A program made the translations under genes and the position numbers. Shown here piece by piece: positions 45,638-54,896 of a stretch of 64,000 nt of DNA. This stretch comes from Flavobacterium gyeonganense (lineage in GTDB: Bacteria; Bacteroidota; Bacteroidia; Flavobacteriales; Flavobacteriaceae), in contig NZ_CP121112.1 in assembly GCF_029625295.1 (NCBI RefSeq), positions 3,906,001 to 3,970,000 of the forward strand, in the 5' to 3' direction. The notes under the pieces were generated by a model that ran no database searches, was not told where the DNA came from, and saw only the letters and a list, made by a program, of their open reading frames with translations. How positions within the stretch are numbered: the first letter of the stretch is position 1; the number at the start of each line of letters is the position of its first letter.

Positions 45638-46327
45638 TTAATAAGTATCAACCACCGTTACCAATAAATCAGAATCTGCCAGATTAGATGGCGAAACCAC
45701 TTTTTCTTCCAGCGGAATATCATTACCATATCTTTCTTTTAGAATTTTTTTAACCCTTTCATCTGTTAGATTGAAATCTTTTAGTTCCATTAGTTTCGAC
45801 AACTCAATATTAGCCCCGTTTTTATAGATTTTCCATACTAATTCTGAACAATAGATTCTGGTGTCGGTCCATTCAAAAAAAGCATCGTATTCTTTGCCCA
45901 TAAATTGCTGGCTGTAGTCTTTCATTTTTTGAAGCGTATCCGGAGTCAATATTTGAGCAGCATTTTTTAATCTTTTTACCACATAATTTTTATCCCTTCC
46001 ATGCGCAATCCAATCTTCCAGACGAGTTAGTTTTACGGGCTGAACAGCTTCAAAAACAAACAAGTTTCCGTTAATTTCATAAATAATTCCGCAATGCGAA
46101 AACTTCGAATTGGTTGCAATTCGTACTGCCTCACACTGGGGAGATTCAGAAGTTTGAAAGATAATATCGCCATCCTGAATTTTCTCAGGCAAACTTGTTT
46201 CTCCTTTTGTTTTGGCTGCCAAAAACGGATTGTTTGGAAAAACCTGAAGCGTTACATACAGTGCACAACAAAAGCTAAGTAGAAAGGTAATGACGGGCAG
46301 GAGGTATTTTTTCTTTTTCTTTTTCAT
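45638..46327 (-). CDS. YiiX-like permuted papain-fold cysteine hydrolase
   Basis: The 229-residue protein has an N-terminal membrane anchor or signal (about 7-30). The YiiX/NlpC-P60 permuted fold shows PEKIQDGDIIFQTSESPQCEAV, the His in SKFSHCGIIYEING and the Cys in TRIYCSELVWKIYKNGA. The His before the Cys is the reversed catalytic order of this family. It probably cleaves peptide or other amide bonds at the cell envelope. Substrate unknown. Confidence 0.8.
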   Translation of the reverse strand: MKKKKKKYLLPVITFLLSFCCALYVTLQVFPNNPFLAAKTKGETSLPEKIQDGDIIFQTSESPQCEAVRIATNSKFSHCGIIYEINGNLFVFEAVQPVKLTRLEDWIAHGRDKNYVVKRLKNAAQILTPDTLQKMKDYSQQFMGKEYDAFFEWTDTRIYCSELVWKIYKNGANIELSKLMELKDFNLTDERVKKILKERYGNDIPLEEKVVSPSNLADSDLLVTVVDTY

Positions 46328-46513
46328 TTTAAATTTTAAAGCTTAAAAGTATTATTTATTTTGTACAGATCAGCAATTATTGAAATGAAACATGCAATAA
46401 AAGTAATTTAACGTTTTAGTTTGTTTTGTGAAATAATTTTAAGGATATCCTTTCAAAAGTATTAATTCCTTATATTTAAGCGGAACAATTTTTTAATTCA
46501 ATAATTTATACAT

Positions 46514-47932
46514 ATGTTTAATGATGATTATTCAAGAAGGAAATTTTTAAGGGATGCCTTATTAGCATCTGTTGCTGTTGCGACACCTGATTTGGTAATG
46601 GCTGCAGGAAAGGCTTTTGCCAGTGTTGATAAAGTCAACCTTGCCTGTGTTGGTATCGGTAACCGTGGTGCAGAAATTATTAAAGCATTATACGCTACAG
46701 GATTAGCTAATATTGTAGCACTTTGTGATGTGGATTTGGAAGCACCGCATACATTGGAGATACTAAAAATGTTTCCTGATGTTCCAAGATTTAAGGATTT
46801 TAGGCAGATGTTTGATAAAATGGGTAATAAAATTGAGGCTGTGTCTATTGGAACTCCCGATTTTTCTCATTTTCCTATTACGATGATGGCAATTGGTTTA
46901 GGAAAACACGTATATGTAGAAAAACCTATGGCACGTACTTTTAACGAAGTAGAACTGATGATGAAGGCTGCTGCAAAGCACCCAAAAGTGGTTACACAAA
47001 TGGGAAATCAGGGACATTCAGAAGAAAATTATTTTCAGTTTAAAGCATGGAAAGAGGCTGGGATCATTAAAGATGTTACCGCTATTACCTCACATATGAA
47101 TTCACCAAGACGCTGGCACAAATGGGATCCAAAAATTACTTCTTTCCCGCCAGCTGAACCTATTCCGCCAACCCTCGACTGGGACCTTTGGCAGGCACAG
47201 ACAAAGGGTCATGATTTTAACAAAGATTTTATCAACGGACAATGGCGCTGCTGGTATGACTTTGGAATGGGAGCTCTAGGCGACTGGGGTGCACATATTC
47301 TGGATACAGCGCATCAGTTTCTGGATCTCGGACTTCCATACGAAGTTGATCCTTTGAAATTAGACGGACATAATAATTTCTTTTATCCTATGTCGACTAC
47401 GCTTTCTTTCAAATTTCCAAAACGTGGTGATATGCCACCAGTAGAAATAAAATGGTATGATGGAGTAGATAATTTTCCTCCAATACCTGAAGGATACGGT
47501 GTACAAGGGCTTGATCCCAATATACCGCCTCCAAGTACAGGTGCCATTGAACCTGCAAAACTTAATCCGGGCAAAATTATTTACAGCAAGGAACTCACCT
47601 TCAAAGGAGGATCTCATGGCAGTAAATTGTCGATTATACCTGAAGAAAAAGCAAAGGAAATGGTTTCTAAATTGCCTACTGTCCCTATAAGTCCGTCTAA
47701 TCACTTTGCTAATTTCCTCAAAGCATGTAAAGGAGAAGAAGGAACACGTTCGCCTTTTGCAATTGCAGGTCCGTTAAGTCAGGTATTTTGTCTTGGCGTT
47801 CTTGCTCAATGGACTGGTGAAAAAATTGTTTTTGACAGAACAAAAAAAGTGATCACAAGTAGTAAAAAGGCCAATCAATTGTTAATCGGGCCTCCGCCAC
47901 GTAAAGGATGGGAAGAATATTATAAAGTGTAA
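46514..47932 (+). CDS. Gfo/Idh/MocA oxidoreductase with Tat signal (3-keto-glycoside module)
   Basis: The 472-residue protein has a twin-arginine signal SRRKFLRDALLASVAVATPDLVMA (about 8-31), an NAD(P)-binding fold with CVGIGNRGAEI, and the EKP motif in KHVYVEKPMARTF, all typical of Gfo/Idh/MocA enzymes. These exported enzymes oxidise or reduce sugars. Next to the DUF1080 protein, a role in oxidising the C3 hydroxyl of a glycoside (3-keto-glycoside pathway) is likely. It overlaps with no gene, and the next start is 9 bases after its stop. Confidence 0.9.
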   Translation: MFNDDYSRRKFLRDALLASVAVATPDLVMAAGKAFASVDKVNLACVGIGNRGAEIIKALYATGLANIVALCDVDLEAPHTLEILKMFPDVPRFKDFRQMFDKMGNKIEAVSIGTPDFSHFPITMMAIGLGKHVYVEKPMARTFNEVELMMKAAAKHPKVVTQMGNQGHSEENYFQFKAWKEAGIIKDVTAITSHMNSPRRWHKWDPKITSFPPAEPIPPTLDWDLWQAQTKGHDFNKDFINGQWRCWYDFGMGALGDWGAHILDTAHQFLDLGLPYEVDPLKLDGHNNFFYPMSTTLSFKFPKRGDMPPVEIKWYDGVDNFPPIPEGYGVQGLDPNIPPPSTGAIEPAKLNPGKIIYSKELTFKGGSHGSKLSIIPEEKAKEMVSKLPTVPISPSNHFANFLKACKGEEGTRSPFAIAGPLSQVFCLGVLAQWTGEKIVFDRTKKVITSSKKANQLLIGPPPRKGWEEYYKV

Positions 47933-47941
47933 TTTTTATTT

Positions 47942-49150
47942 ATGAAACGCAGGGATTTTATTCGCCAATCGGGATTATTTACCGCTGGAATGTTATTGCA
48001 TCAGCAAATGCTGCATGCTTATTCTTTTACTGAAACGGCAAAAATAATTTCAGTTGGAATAATTGGCTGTGGCGACAGAGGTAAAGGGCTCGGAAGTGTC
48101 ATTAACAGCATGCGGGAAGAATTTCAGTTAAAAGCCGTTTGTGATGTGTTGCCTTTCCGTCTCGATCAGGCAAAGAGGCTGGATATACAGAATACTATCC
48201 GGTACGAAAAAGACTATCGCAAGCTACTGGATGATAAGAATATTGATGCTGTAATTATTGCTACACCTCTACACAATCATTATGAAATTGCAGCAGCAGC
48301 CATTCAGGCAGGAAAGCATGTATATCTGGAAAAAACAATGACCTACAATGCAGATCAGGCGCTTGCTTTGGTTAAATTGGCGCAGCAGCATCCCAATCAA
48401 ATTTTGCAGGTTGGACATCAATATCGATACACTCCACTATATTTCAAAGTGAAGCAGATGATTGACAACGGTTACCTTGGTAAAGTAACACAAATTGATT
48501 GCCGATGGGACCGGAATGCAAATTGGCGCAGACCTGTACCTGCCGGCTATACGGATAAGCAGGTAAACTGGCGCATGTACAAAGAATATTCAGGAGGTTT
48601 GCCGGCTGAGTTATTATCACATCAGGTAGATTTTATCAATTGGGCTTTTGATACCCATCCGGATGAAATTTACGGAACAGGGGGCATTGATTATTACAAG
48701 GATGGAAGAGAAACTTTCGACAACATACAAACTATTCTCCGTTATAAGAAGGAAGGAATGATCGGAAATTTTGGTGCTACCTGTGCGAATGAAAAAGACG
48801 GATATCTTTTTAAGCTAAAAGGAACAAAAGGAACCATAGAGCTGCTTATGGACGAAGGGCTGTTTTTTCCTGAGAAGCAAACCAGAAAAGAACTTGAAAC
48901 AGTTGATGGCGTTACCGGTGCCTCAAAAATTGAATGGAACAAAGAGGGTGGTACTCCCATTCTTAAAGAAAAAACAAAAGATGGAAGCTGGTATGCACTA
49001 CAGGAGTTTTATAAAACGATTACAACCAATTCTAAACCGGTTTCAAATGTCATAACCGGTGCTAAAACAGCTTGTTGTGTGCATCTGATGAATAAAGCAA
49101 TTTATAAGGATGATATTGAAAAATGGAAGCCTGAATATAATCTTACATAA
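47942..49150 (+). CDS. Gfo/Idh/MocA oxidoreductase with Tat-like signal and EKT variant
   Basis: The 402-residue protein starts MKRRDFIRQSGLFTAGMLLH, a Tat-like signal. It has the Rossmann motif VGIIGCGDRGKGLG and the conserved position GKHVYLEKTMTYN, where the usual EKP is EKT. The catalytic Lys is kept, but the Pro change is unusual. Its C-terminal domain (GGLPAELLSHQVDFINWAFD) fits the family. It is the second oxidoreductase of the three-gene 3-keto-glycoside-like unit and may act on a different sugar or reduce the keto product. Confidence 0.9.
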   Translation: MKRRDFIRQSGLFTAGMLLHQQMLHAYSFTETAKIISVGIIGCGDRGKGLGSVINSMREEFQLKAVCDVLPFRLDQAKRLDIQNTIRYEKDYRKLLDDKNIDAVIIATPLHNHYEIAAAAIQAGKHVYLEKTMTYNADQALALVKLAQQHPNQILQVGHQYRYTPLYFKVKQMIDNGYLGKVTQIDCRWDRNANWRRPVPAGYTDKQVNWRMYKEYSGGLPAELLSHQVDFINWAFDTHPDEIYGTGGIDYYKDGRETFDNIQTILRYKKEGMIGNFGATCANEKDGYLFKLKGTKGTIELLMDEGLFFPEKQTRKELETVDGVTGASKIEWNKEGGTPILKEKTKDGSWYALQEFYKTITTNSKPVSNVITGAKTACCVHLMNKAIYKDDIEKWKPEYNLT

Positions 49151-49168
49151 GAATAAACAAAAACGACT

Positions 49169-50536
49169 ATGAAAAAAATCACAATAATTTTTTTGTTATG
49201 TATTGCCGCCAATGGTGTTGCACAAAACAAAGAATGGAAATCCTTATTTGACGGAAAAACACTCAAAGGCTGGAAACAAGTTACCGGATCTGCACCTTAC
49301 ACTGTAGAGAATGGAATGATTGTAGGTACAACTGTTGATAAATCACCCAATTCATTTTTAGTGAGCGATCAAAAATTTACCGGAGACTTTGTATTAGAAA
49401 TGGAAACCATGTTATCTGATGCAAATACCAATTCAGGTGTACAGTTTAAAAGTAATTTTGACCCTAAGGCAAATAATGGAAAAGGACGTGTTTATGGTTA
49501 CCAATATGAATTAGATCCTTCAGCACGTAAATGGAGTGGGGGAATTTATGATGAAGGAAGAAGAGAATGGCTGTATCCGGGATCCTATAATCCTGCAGGA
49601 CAGCAGCTTTTTACACTGAACGTTTTTCATAAAATACGTATCGAGTGTATAGGCAATACAGTAAAGACCTGGTTAGATGATGTGCCTGTTGCTTATCTGG
49701 CTGATTCTTTATCTGTTAATGAGGGGCTTCTTGCTTTGCAGGTTCATTCTATTGGAAAACCGGAACATGCGGGGATTAAAATATGCTGGAAGAATATCCG
49801 TATTCAGACGAAAAATATAAAACCACTTCCTTTTCCAAAAGGGATATATGTTGTTAACCTGATGCCCAATAAACTTATTCCTTATGAGCAGGAAAGCGGC
49901 TGGAAATTGTTATTTGACGGAAAAAGTACATCAGGCTGGGTGGGTGCCCACAAAACTACTTTTCCGGAAAAAGGCTGGGAAGTAAAGGGCGGTGTTTTGA
50001 AAGTATTGCCATCATCCGGTGGCGAATCTATAAATGGAGGGGATATTGTGACCAAAGAAATGTTCAAAGCATTTGATCTGTCAGTCGATTTTAAATTAAC
50101 GAAAGGGGCAAATAGTGGTATAAAGTACTTCGTAACACTTAATGAAAAAAGTAACGGATCGGCTATAGGTCTGGAATATCAATTGCTTGATGATACGTTA
50201 CATCCGGATGCAAAATTAGGGCGTGAAGGAAACAGAACACTTGCTTCGTTGTACGACCTCATTAAATCCGAAAAATCAGCACGATTCTTCAAACAGCCCG
50301 GCCATTGGAATACTGCACGCGTTGTTGTTTATCCAAATAACCATGTAGAGCATTATCTTAATGGTATTAAAGTCTTAGAGTATGACCGAGGATCTCAGGC
50401 TTTCCGCGATTTGGTTGCGATGAGTAAATATAAAGTATGGCCAAACTTTGGAGAGGCTCCGGAAGGGCATATTTTAATTCAGGACCATGGAAATGAAGTA
50501 AGTTTTAGAAGTATTAAAATCAGGGAACTGAAATAA
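49169..50536 (+). CDS. Double DUF1080 (3-keto-glycoside hydrolase-like) protein
   Basis: The 455-residue protein has a signal peptide ending in GVAQ (about 18) and two DUF1080 beta-sandwich domains. Domain 1 (about 22-212) starts with EWKSLFDGKTLKGWKQV. Domain 2 (about 240-455) starts GWKLLFDGKSTSGWVG. Each has the family LFDGK.....GW box and an SGVQFKSN-type or NSGIKYFV-type site. DUF1080 members have been shown to act on 3-keto-glycosides. The two oxidoreductases directly upstream would supply such substrates. A strong terminator ends the operon. Confidence 0.9.
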   Translation: MKKITIIFLLCIAANGVAQNKEWKSLFDGKTLKGWKQVTGSAPYTVENGMIVGTTVDKSPNSFLVSDQKFTGDFVLEMETMLSDANTNSGVQFKSNFDPKANNGKGRVYGYQYELDPSARKWSGGIYDEGRREWLYPGSYNPAGQQLFTLNVFHKIRIECIGNTVKTWLDDVPVAYLADSLSVNEGLLALQVHSIGKPEHAGIKICWKNIRIQTKNIKPLPFPKGIYVVNLMPNKLIPYEQESGWKLLFDGKSTSGWVGAHKTTFPEKGWEVKGGVLKVLPSSGGESINGGDIVTKEMFKAFDLSVDFKLTKGANSGIKYFVTLNEKSNGSAIGLEYQLLDDTLHPDAKLGREGNRTLASLYDLIKSEKSARFFKQPGHWNTARVVVYPNNHVEHYLNGIKVLEYDRGSQAFRDLVAMSKYKVWPNFGEAPEGHILIQDHGNEVSFRSIKIRELK

Positions 50537-50570
50537 ATTAGTTATTTTTTTGATAACCATACATAATATA

Positions 50571-50606
50571 TAACAAAGCCAACCCTAAGGAGTTGGCTTT
50601 GTTATT
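50571..50606 (+). terminator. Terminator after the 3-keto-glycoside module
   Basis: TAACAAAGCCAAC (50571-50583) pairs exactly with GTTGGCTTTGTTA (50592-50604) in a 13-bp stem with an 8-base loop. It ends in a weak T-rich tail and lies 35 bases after the stop of the DUF1080 gene. Confidence 0.85.
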
Positions 50607-50740
50607 TAATTATTTTTTTGACAGACTTTCTCTTTTTAAGCTTGAGTTAAAGCATTGTCTATATTTCTTTCATTAAAAGCAGTATAAGCTTTGTGGATTA
50701 TATCTTCAGATATTATAGTAATTTTATTTGGTTGTTGTTT

Positions 50741-51100
50741 TTAAAGAGTACTCTGCCCAAAAGTAAGCAGATTATTGTCAGGATCAAGCATCGAAAATTC
50801 CTTTTGTCCCCAAGGTTTCAGTTGCAAGTGCCCGTTTGGATGGATGTCTGTTTTATTATCTAGAAGTGATTGATAAAACGTATCAATATTGTCAGTTCTG
50901 ATATAGACCTGTCCATAATTTTCTTTGGGGTCAAGTTCTTTAAATTCAAAGAAATGAATTTCAATACTATCTTTTTGCAGCATTAGATAATGCTCAAAAT
51001 TAACGTTTCCAAATTCTTCGAAACCTAGCTTGTTGATGTAAAATTCCCTGGTGGCAGTTTTATCGCGCATCGGTAATTTTGGGCTAATTGCTGTAAGCAT
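50741..51100 (-). CDS. VOC-family protein (bleomycin-resistance-like)
   Basis: The 119-residue protein is one VOC module: KLPMRDKTATREFYINKLGFEEFG at the start, EIHFFEFKELDPKENYGQVYIR in the middle and MLDPDNNLLTFGQ at the end. The residues H54 in IHFFEF-type sequence and E in the last strand could bind a metal or drug. It resembles bleomycin-binding proteins in size and order, but many relatives have other roles. It is a single gene next to a convergent terminator region. Confidence 0.85.
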   Translation of the reverse strand: MLTAISPKLPMRDKTATREFYINKLGFEEFGNVNFEHYLMLQKDSIEIHFFEFKELDPKENYGQVYIRTDNIDTFYQSLLDNKTDIHPNGHLQLKPWGQKEFSMLDPDNNLLTFGQSTL

Positions 51101-51141
51101 ACATTGGATATTATTTTGTTATTTAATTTGATATAGTTATG

Positions 51142-51687
51142 CTATAGCTGTCTGATTTTTTGAAACATTTCTTCATACTTTTCTTTAAACATGCCTTCTG
51201 CTTTTTTAGGAAATGGAAACCTGTCAGTGCCTACATAAATATGAATGGTATTTTTATCCTCGTTCATCTTTCTTAAATGATGATATTTAACTAGCCAGGC
51301 ATCGTAATGCTCTATTAGTTTTGACGCTTCGCCTAATAATTCCGGAGGTAAATGATGTCCATTTTCCAAAAGAATATCACGTATTTTTTTGTTCGAATTG
51401 TACATTATTTCATCTTCGAACTTCGCGTCATATTTTTCTAGCCTGGAATAAGTATTTTCGAATGCAAGGCGGGTTCTGTTTAAATGTGTATAAACCTGTC
51501 CAAGTAGTTCGGTTGTCTTTTTTCTCCATTCAAAGTCGGTGTTGTGTATTTGTGAGATTCTGTCAAATTCATGTTTTATTACAGCATTGCTTCTTTCAGT
51601 TTTTTTATGAAAATAATAGACAATAGCACTTGTTAAAATTGTGGTTACTATTGAACTGCCTAAAATTGTTTTCAATAAGTCTTCCAT
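51142..51687 (-). CDS. Uncharacterised membrane-anchored protein
   Basis: The 181-residue protein has one N-terminal helix (about 5-25, TILGSSIVTTILTSAIVYYFH) and a helical cytoplasmic part (IKHEFDRISQIHNTDFEWRKKTTELLGQVYTHLNRTRLAFENTYSRLEKYDAKFEDEIMYN) that looks like a coiled coil. I do not recognise a family. It could be a phage- or stress-linked protein, but nothing in the neighbourhood confirms this. A VOC gene follows on the same strand. Confidence 0.6.
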   Translation of the reverse strand: MEDLLKTILGSSIVTTILTSAIVYYFHKKTERSNAVIKHEFDRISQIHNTDFEWRKKTTELLGQVYTHLNRTRLAFENTYSRLEKYDAKFEDEIMYNSNKKIRDILLENGHHLPPELLGEASKLIEHYDAWLVKYHHLRKMNEDKNTIHIYVGTDRFPFPKKAEGMFKEKYEEMFQKIRQL

Positions 51688-51896
51688 ATTATTTACCTTT
51701 TTTAATTAGTTGATGTTTCTTTAAAAAACTTTTTTCATTGTCAAGCACTTTATGCATGAGGAATTGAAAATATTTTGCTGAAAGGAAACTAAATTATAAA
51801 AAAAAGTGTTAAGTGTTAGTTGTTCAGTTGTTTATGTTTTTTTTTCTTATAAATTGCCATTTAGTGACAGTTTAGAACATATGTAATATCAATTTG

Positions 51897-52697
51897 CTAT
51901 TTGATTTTTTCAAAGTCCTCCCGTGTCATTACTGTCAATGTTTCTTTTTTGAAATCCCAGATAGAAACATACTTTTTTGACATGACATAATGAGTTTTCA
52001 TTTTTGCAAATTTTCCATATAACATCAACGTACAAATATCTGTCGATGTTATTAAATCGTCTATGATATGGCTGTGGATTGTAGCTTCTATTTCATCTTT
52101 ACTGCCAAATTCTATTGGGATGAGACTTTTATGCAATTGTTTTTGTTTTATTAATTTACTGTTGTTGTCAAATGTCAATAAATAATCATTTCCAAAAATC
52201 ATAACACCATTATTTTTTGGACCAGTTAAAACAAATACTTTTTTCTCCTTATTGGTTATTAGAGGAATCAAATTAAGGTTAGTATTATTATATCTTTTGT
52301 ATAATGTGTCTGAGTTGATAATTTTTAATGCTTCTGTTCTTATTTTATAGAGATGTAACTCACTTTCTGTCAGTTCCCTTTGGGCCAAAATCTGTTTTTG
52401 CAGTTTCAACCTTAAAATCGGTATCGAAGCTGATTGTTCCTAAGACTTTTGGCTTTTCATCTTTTGAATAGAAAATACAGGTTGAGGTTTCATTTTGGGT
52501 GTAAGAGAGATAACCGCCTATTTTTTCTTTTTCGCTATATTTTTCCATGAAAATATCGGTTCCGTACCATGAGGCCATTTCTGATTTATACAATATTTTT
52601 CCTTCTTCAATAATCGCAGCGGTTTTACTGTCAATTTTTGATTGCCCAAGAAGCTGAATCCAAATAATACAGTAAAAAGACAGATGGTGAATTTCAT
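51897..52697 (-). pseudogene. Uncharacterised exported protein, frame broken twice
   Basis: The gene starts with MKFTICLFTVLFGFSFLGQ if a G is added in the GGG run (plus strand CCC at 52645-52647). It then reads SKIDSKTAAIIEEGKILYKSE and on to FDTDFKVETAKTD. A second shift near 52387-52390, a T4 run with one base too many, is needed to join the large last part with TESELHLYKIRTEALKIINSD. The corrected protein of about 265 residues has a signal peptide but no known domain. The two breaks of opposite sign suggest sequencing errors, though a decayed gene is possible. Confidence 0.6.
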
Positions 52698-52774
52698 AAT
52701 TAGTTTATTTAAGAGTTTTGTGCTATCAACGTTCTGCAACCTTGTGTCAGTGTTTGCTAAACGAAAATACGGTT

Positions 52775-52864
52775 TTATACCATTAGCTCATAATCGCATT
52801 CAGTTGCTAAATTAAGTTCATGAAGTCTTTTAATTATTTTTGGATCCGTTTCTCCACGTTTAAA
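52775..52864 (-). pseudogene. Possible remnant of a C-terminal coding segment
   Basis: In one minus frame the sequence reads FKRGETDPKIIKRLHELNLA then TECDYELMV before a TAA. It has a stop directly upstream and no start codon. The composition is protein-like, with balanced charge. It may be what is left of a lost gene, but it is short and unproven. Confidence 0.3.
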
Positions 52865-52885
52865 TCATCTGTTTACATTCTTTTT

Positions 52886-53440
52886 TTATCTGGCATCTTT
52901 CATCGAAGCCTCAATTCTGTCAATTTGGTTCAAATGTCTCATCATATGATTTACGTAGAATTGAAAAGTATCACCCAATTTTAATTTTACCAGACTTGAA
53001 ATAGAAATCTGAATTTTTACCTTGTTCAGACTTATTTTTCCAGATTGGTTGAGTAAATCTAACAATTTAATTTGCTGATCAATAAATTTACTGATGACTG
53101 TTTTGTTAAGATTCGTATTTAAAGGGTTTTTGTCTCTAAACGTTTTCATTTTATTCAATTTTTCTTTTGGCAGCATCGTTTTTGAAAAGTAATTCCCTAA
53201 AAGTCCGCTTTTAAACTCAAAATCAGTTTTAGTATCTGAATTTTTTATTTTGCGTTCTATTTGTGGAAGGTAAAAGTCGCCATACAGATTCAAATGCTCC
53301 AGACATTCCAAAATGTTCCAGGACGTTTCATTTTCTCTCCAGATGAGTTTTTCTAAATCATAGGTTTGTAGCTTTTCAGCCTGATTTATGATTCGTTTTG
53401 TCTGTTCTAAAAGTGTGTGAATTAATATTTCTGATTGCAT
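52886..53440 (-). CDS. DinB-like protein
   Basis: The 184-residue protein with four long helices has the family opening LLEQTKRIINQAEKLQTYDLEKLIWRENETSWNILECLEHLNLYGDFYL and a C-terminal FQFYVNHMMRHLNQIDRIE. The His positions (EHLN and MRHLNQ) fit a metal triad. It differs from the DinB at 23534. Its natural substrate is unknown. A Crp-like regulator gene lies next upstream on the same strand and could control it. Confidence 0.85.
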   Translation of the reverse strand: MQSEILIHTLLEQTKRIINQAEKLQTYDLEKLIWRENETSWNILECLEHLNLYGDFYLPQIERKIKNSDTKTDFEFKSGLLGNYFSKTMLPKEKLNKMKTFRDKNPLNTNLNKTVISKFIDQQIKLLDLLNQSGKISLNKVKIQISISSLVKLKLGDTFQFYVNHMMRHLNQIDRIEASMKDAR

Positions 53441-53497
53441 AATTTAAAATTTTACTGCAAAATTCAGGAAAGCATTTTTTATAAATCTTGATTGAAA

Positions 53498-54004
53498 TCA
53501 AGATTTTTTTAATCTTGATAAAGTTTCGGGAGTCATCCTTAAGTAATTGGCAATATGGCGGTTTGGAATATGCTGAAAAAGCTGTGGACTCCTTTTTAAA
53601 ACCCTTTCGTATCTTTCTTTTGGAGAACTTGTCAGGATATCTATTTCGCGCTCCATTTGTTGAATCACGAGGTTTTCCAGAATCTTCACCCACAAATTTC
53701 TGTTCGTTTCAGTTTCCAGAAATTTTTCAATTTGTGGTTTGGTAATTACTTTTAAAACGGTCTTTTTAATAGCCTGAATAGACAGTTCGGAAGGTTTTTG
53801 GGTTAAAAAAGAATCGAGTGAAACGATTATGTTGTCTTTGTAGCCAAACCGAATGGTCTGCTCTTCATCATTGTCTAAAACAAAAATTCTCAGACTTCCA
53901 CTTTCCACATAATATAAATTAGTGTCAATGCTGTCTTTTACTTTCAGAAAATCATTTCTGTCGATAATGATGGTTTGATTCGAAAGTTCAATAATTTCTT
54001 TCAT
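53498..54004 (-). CDS. Crp/Fnr-family transcriptional regulator
   Basis: The 168-residue protein has a cyclic-nucleotide-like beta roll (about 15-115; LYYVESGSLRIFVLDNDEEQTIRFGYKDNIIVSLDSF) and a short C-terminal winged helix (HIPNRHIANYLRMTPETLSRLKKS). It is smaller than typical Crp and probably senses something other than cAMP. It is the third of three minus-strand genes (truncated globin, ABM, Crp) and could control them or the DinB gene downstream. Confidence 0.9.
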   Translation of the reverse strand: MKEIIELSNQTIIIDRNDFLKVKDSIDTNLYYVESGSLRIFVLDNDEEQTIRFGYKDNIIVSLDSFLTQKPSELSIQAIKKTVLKVITKPQIEKFLETETNRNLWVKILENLVIQQMEREIDILTSSPKERYERVLKRSPQLFQHIPNRHIANYLRMTPETLSRLKKS

Positions 54005-54085
54005 TAGTTTAGTTGAGATCTAAAGCTTGAAACGTTTAGAATCTTATTTCAAAAGCTCATACAAAGATTCGTAAGGGAGCGTATT

Positions 54086-54394
54086 TTATTTTTTTCTTCC
54101 TGTAACATCTGTTACTTTGTAGTGCCTCATTTCCAGAATATTTTCAAAGTATGGTTTTATTTTGCTGAAAAATAAAGGGAAGAGTTCGCTTTTTCTAAAT
54201 CCCTGAAGGTGTTCCTCTGTTGAAGTCCATTCGATTCTTAAAATAAACTGTCCCAATTCTTCTTCACATTCTGTAAGCTCATATGCAATGCAAAAAGCAG
54301 AATTATCTAATTCTTTCGAAGCGTCCTTATAAGCAGCAATAAATTTCTGTCTTTGTTCTTCGCTAATCTTGTATCGGATATATTCAATTGTCAT
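54086..54394 (-). CDS. Antibiotic-biosynthesis-monooxygenase-like (ABM) protein
   Basis: In this 102-residue protein with a ferredoxin-like ABM fold, MTIEYIRYKISEEQRQKFIAAYKDA leads to a Cys/His-free core AYELTECEEELGQFILRIEWTSTEEHLQGFR. The family includes small quinol monooxygenases and heme-linked proteins. It is 13 bases downstream of the truncated globin gene, so the two are likely coexpressed. The substrate is not known. Confidence 0.85.
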   Translation of the reverse strand: MTIEYIRYKISEEQRQKFIAAYKDASKELDNSAFCIAYELTECEEELGQFILRIEWTSTEEHLQGFRKSELFPLFFSKIKPYFENILEMRHYKVTDVTGRKK

Positions 54395-54407
54395 AAATGA
54401 TATATTT

Positions 54408-54878
54408 TTAATTTATATAGGGTCCGCCAGTTGCACCCCAGTCCCATTTTGGCATAGGTTCGTTTGAGTCTATTGGATTTTCTGTCAGCTGAGAATTTAT
54501 AACTGCGAGACGCGTGCCCCATTCGATATAGCCAACAAAAGCCGAACGAAATTCAGGATCACTTTTTAATCCAATTTCGTCTGAAGTTTGCAGAAGCAAA
54601 TGAACCCAGCGCTGTCTCATTTCTTCTGTCAGCATTTTGCCAATATGTTTTCCAATCATTTTTGCATGGCTGCCATCATCATTAGACGTATATAATTTTT
54701 CACCGCCAAAAACTTCAGCAACAAAATGTGCTACGTGTTCAACATGATCAGGTGACATGTTTTTAAAGACTTCGCCCAGTATTTCGTCATTCAGTACTTT
54801 TTCGTAAAATTTCGAAAATAAAGTTTCAAAAGTCTTCATGTCGCCTGCCCATTCATACAATGTTGGTATATTTTTCAT
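54408..54878 (-). CDS. Truncated globin (group II-like)
   Basis: The start is set at MKNIPTLYEWAGDMKTFETLF, since the upstream ATG at 54896 adds six residues without similarity. The 156-residue protein has the TrHb features: YEWAGD.ETLFSKFYEKVL, MSPDHVEHVAHFVAEVFGG, and TEEMRQRWVHLLLQTSDEIGL with the Trp of group II. The heme-ligating His is probably in SHAKMIGKHIGK. It may bind O2 or NO. It leads a three-gene row with an ABM protein and a Crp-like regulator. Confidence 0.9.
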   Translation of the reverse strand: MKNIPTLYEWAGDMKTFETLFSKFYEKVLNDEILGEVFKNMSPDHVEHVAHFVAEVFGGEKLYTSNDDGSHAKMIGKHIGKMLTEEMRQRWVHLLLQTSDEIGLKSDPEFRSAFVGYIEWGTRLAVINSQLTENPIDSNEPMPKWDWGATGGPYIN

Positions 54879-54896
54879 TCTTTGTATGTTTTGCAA

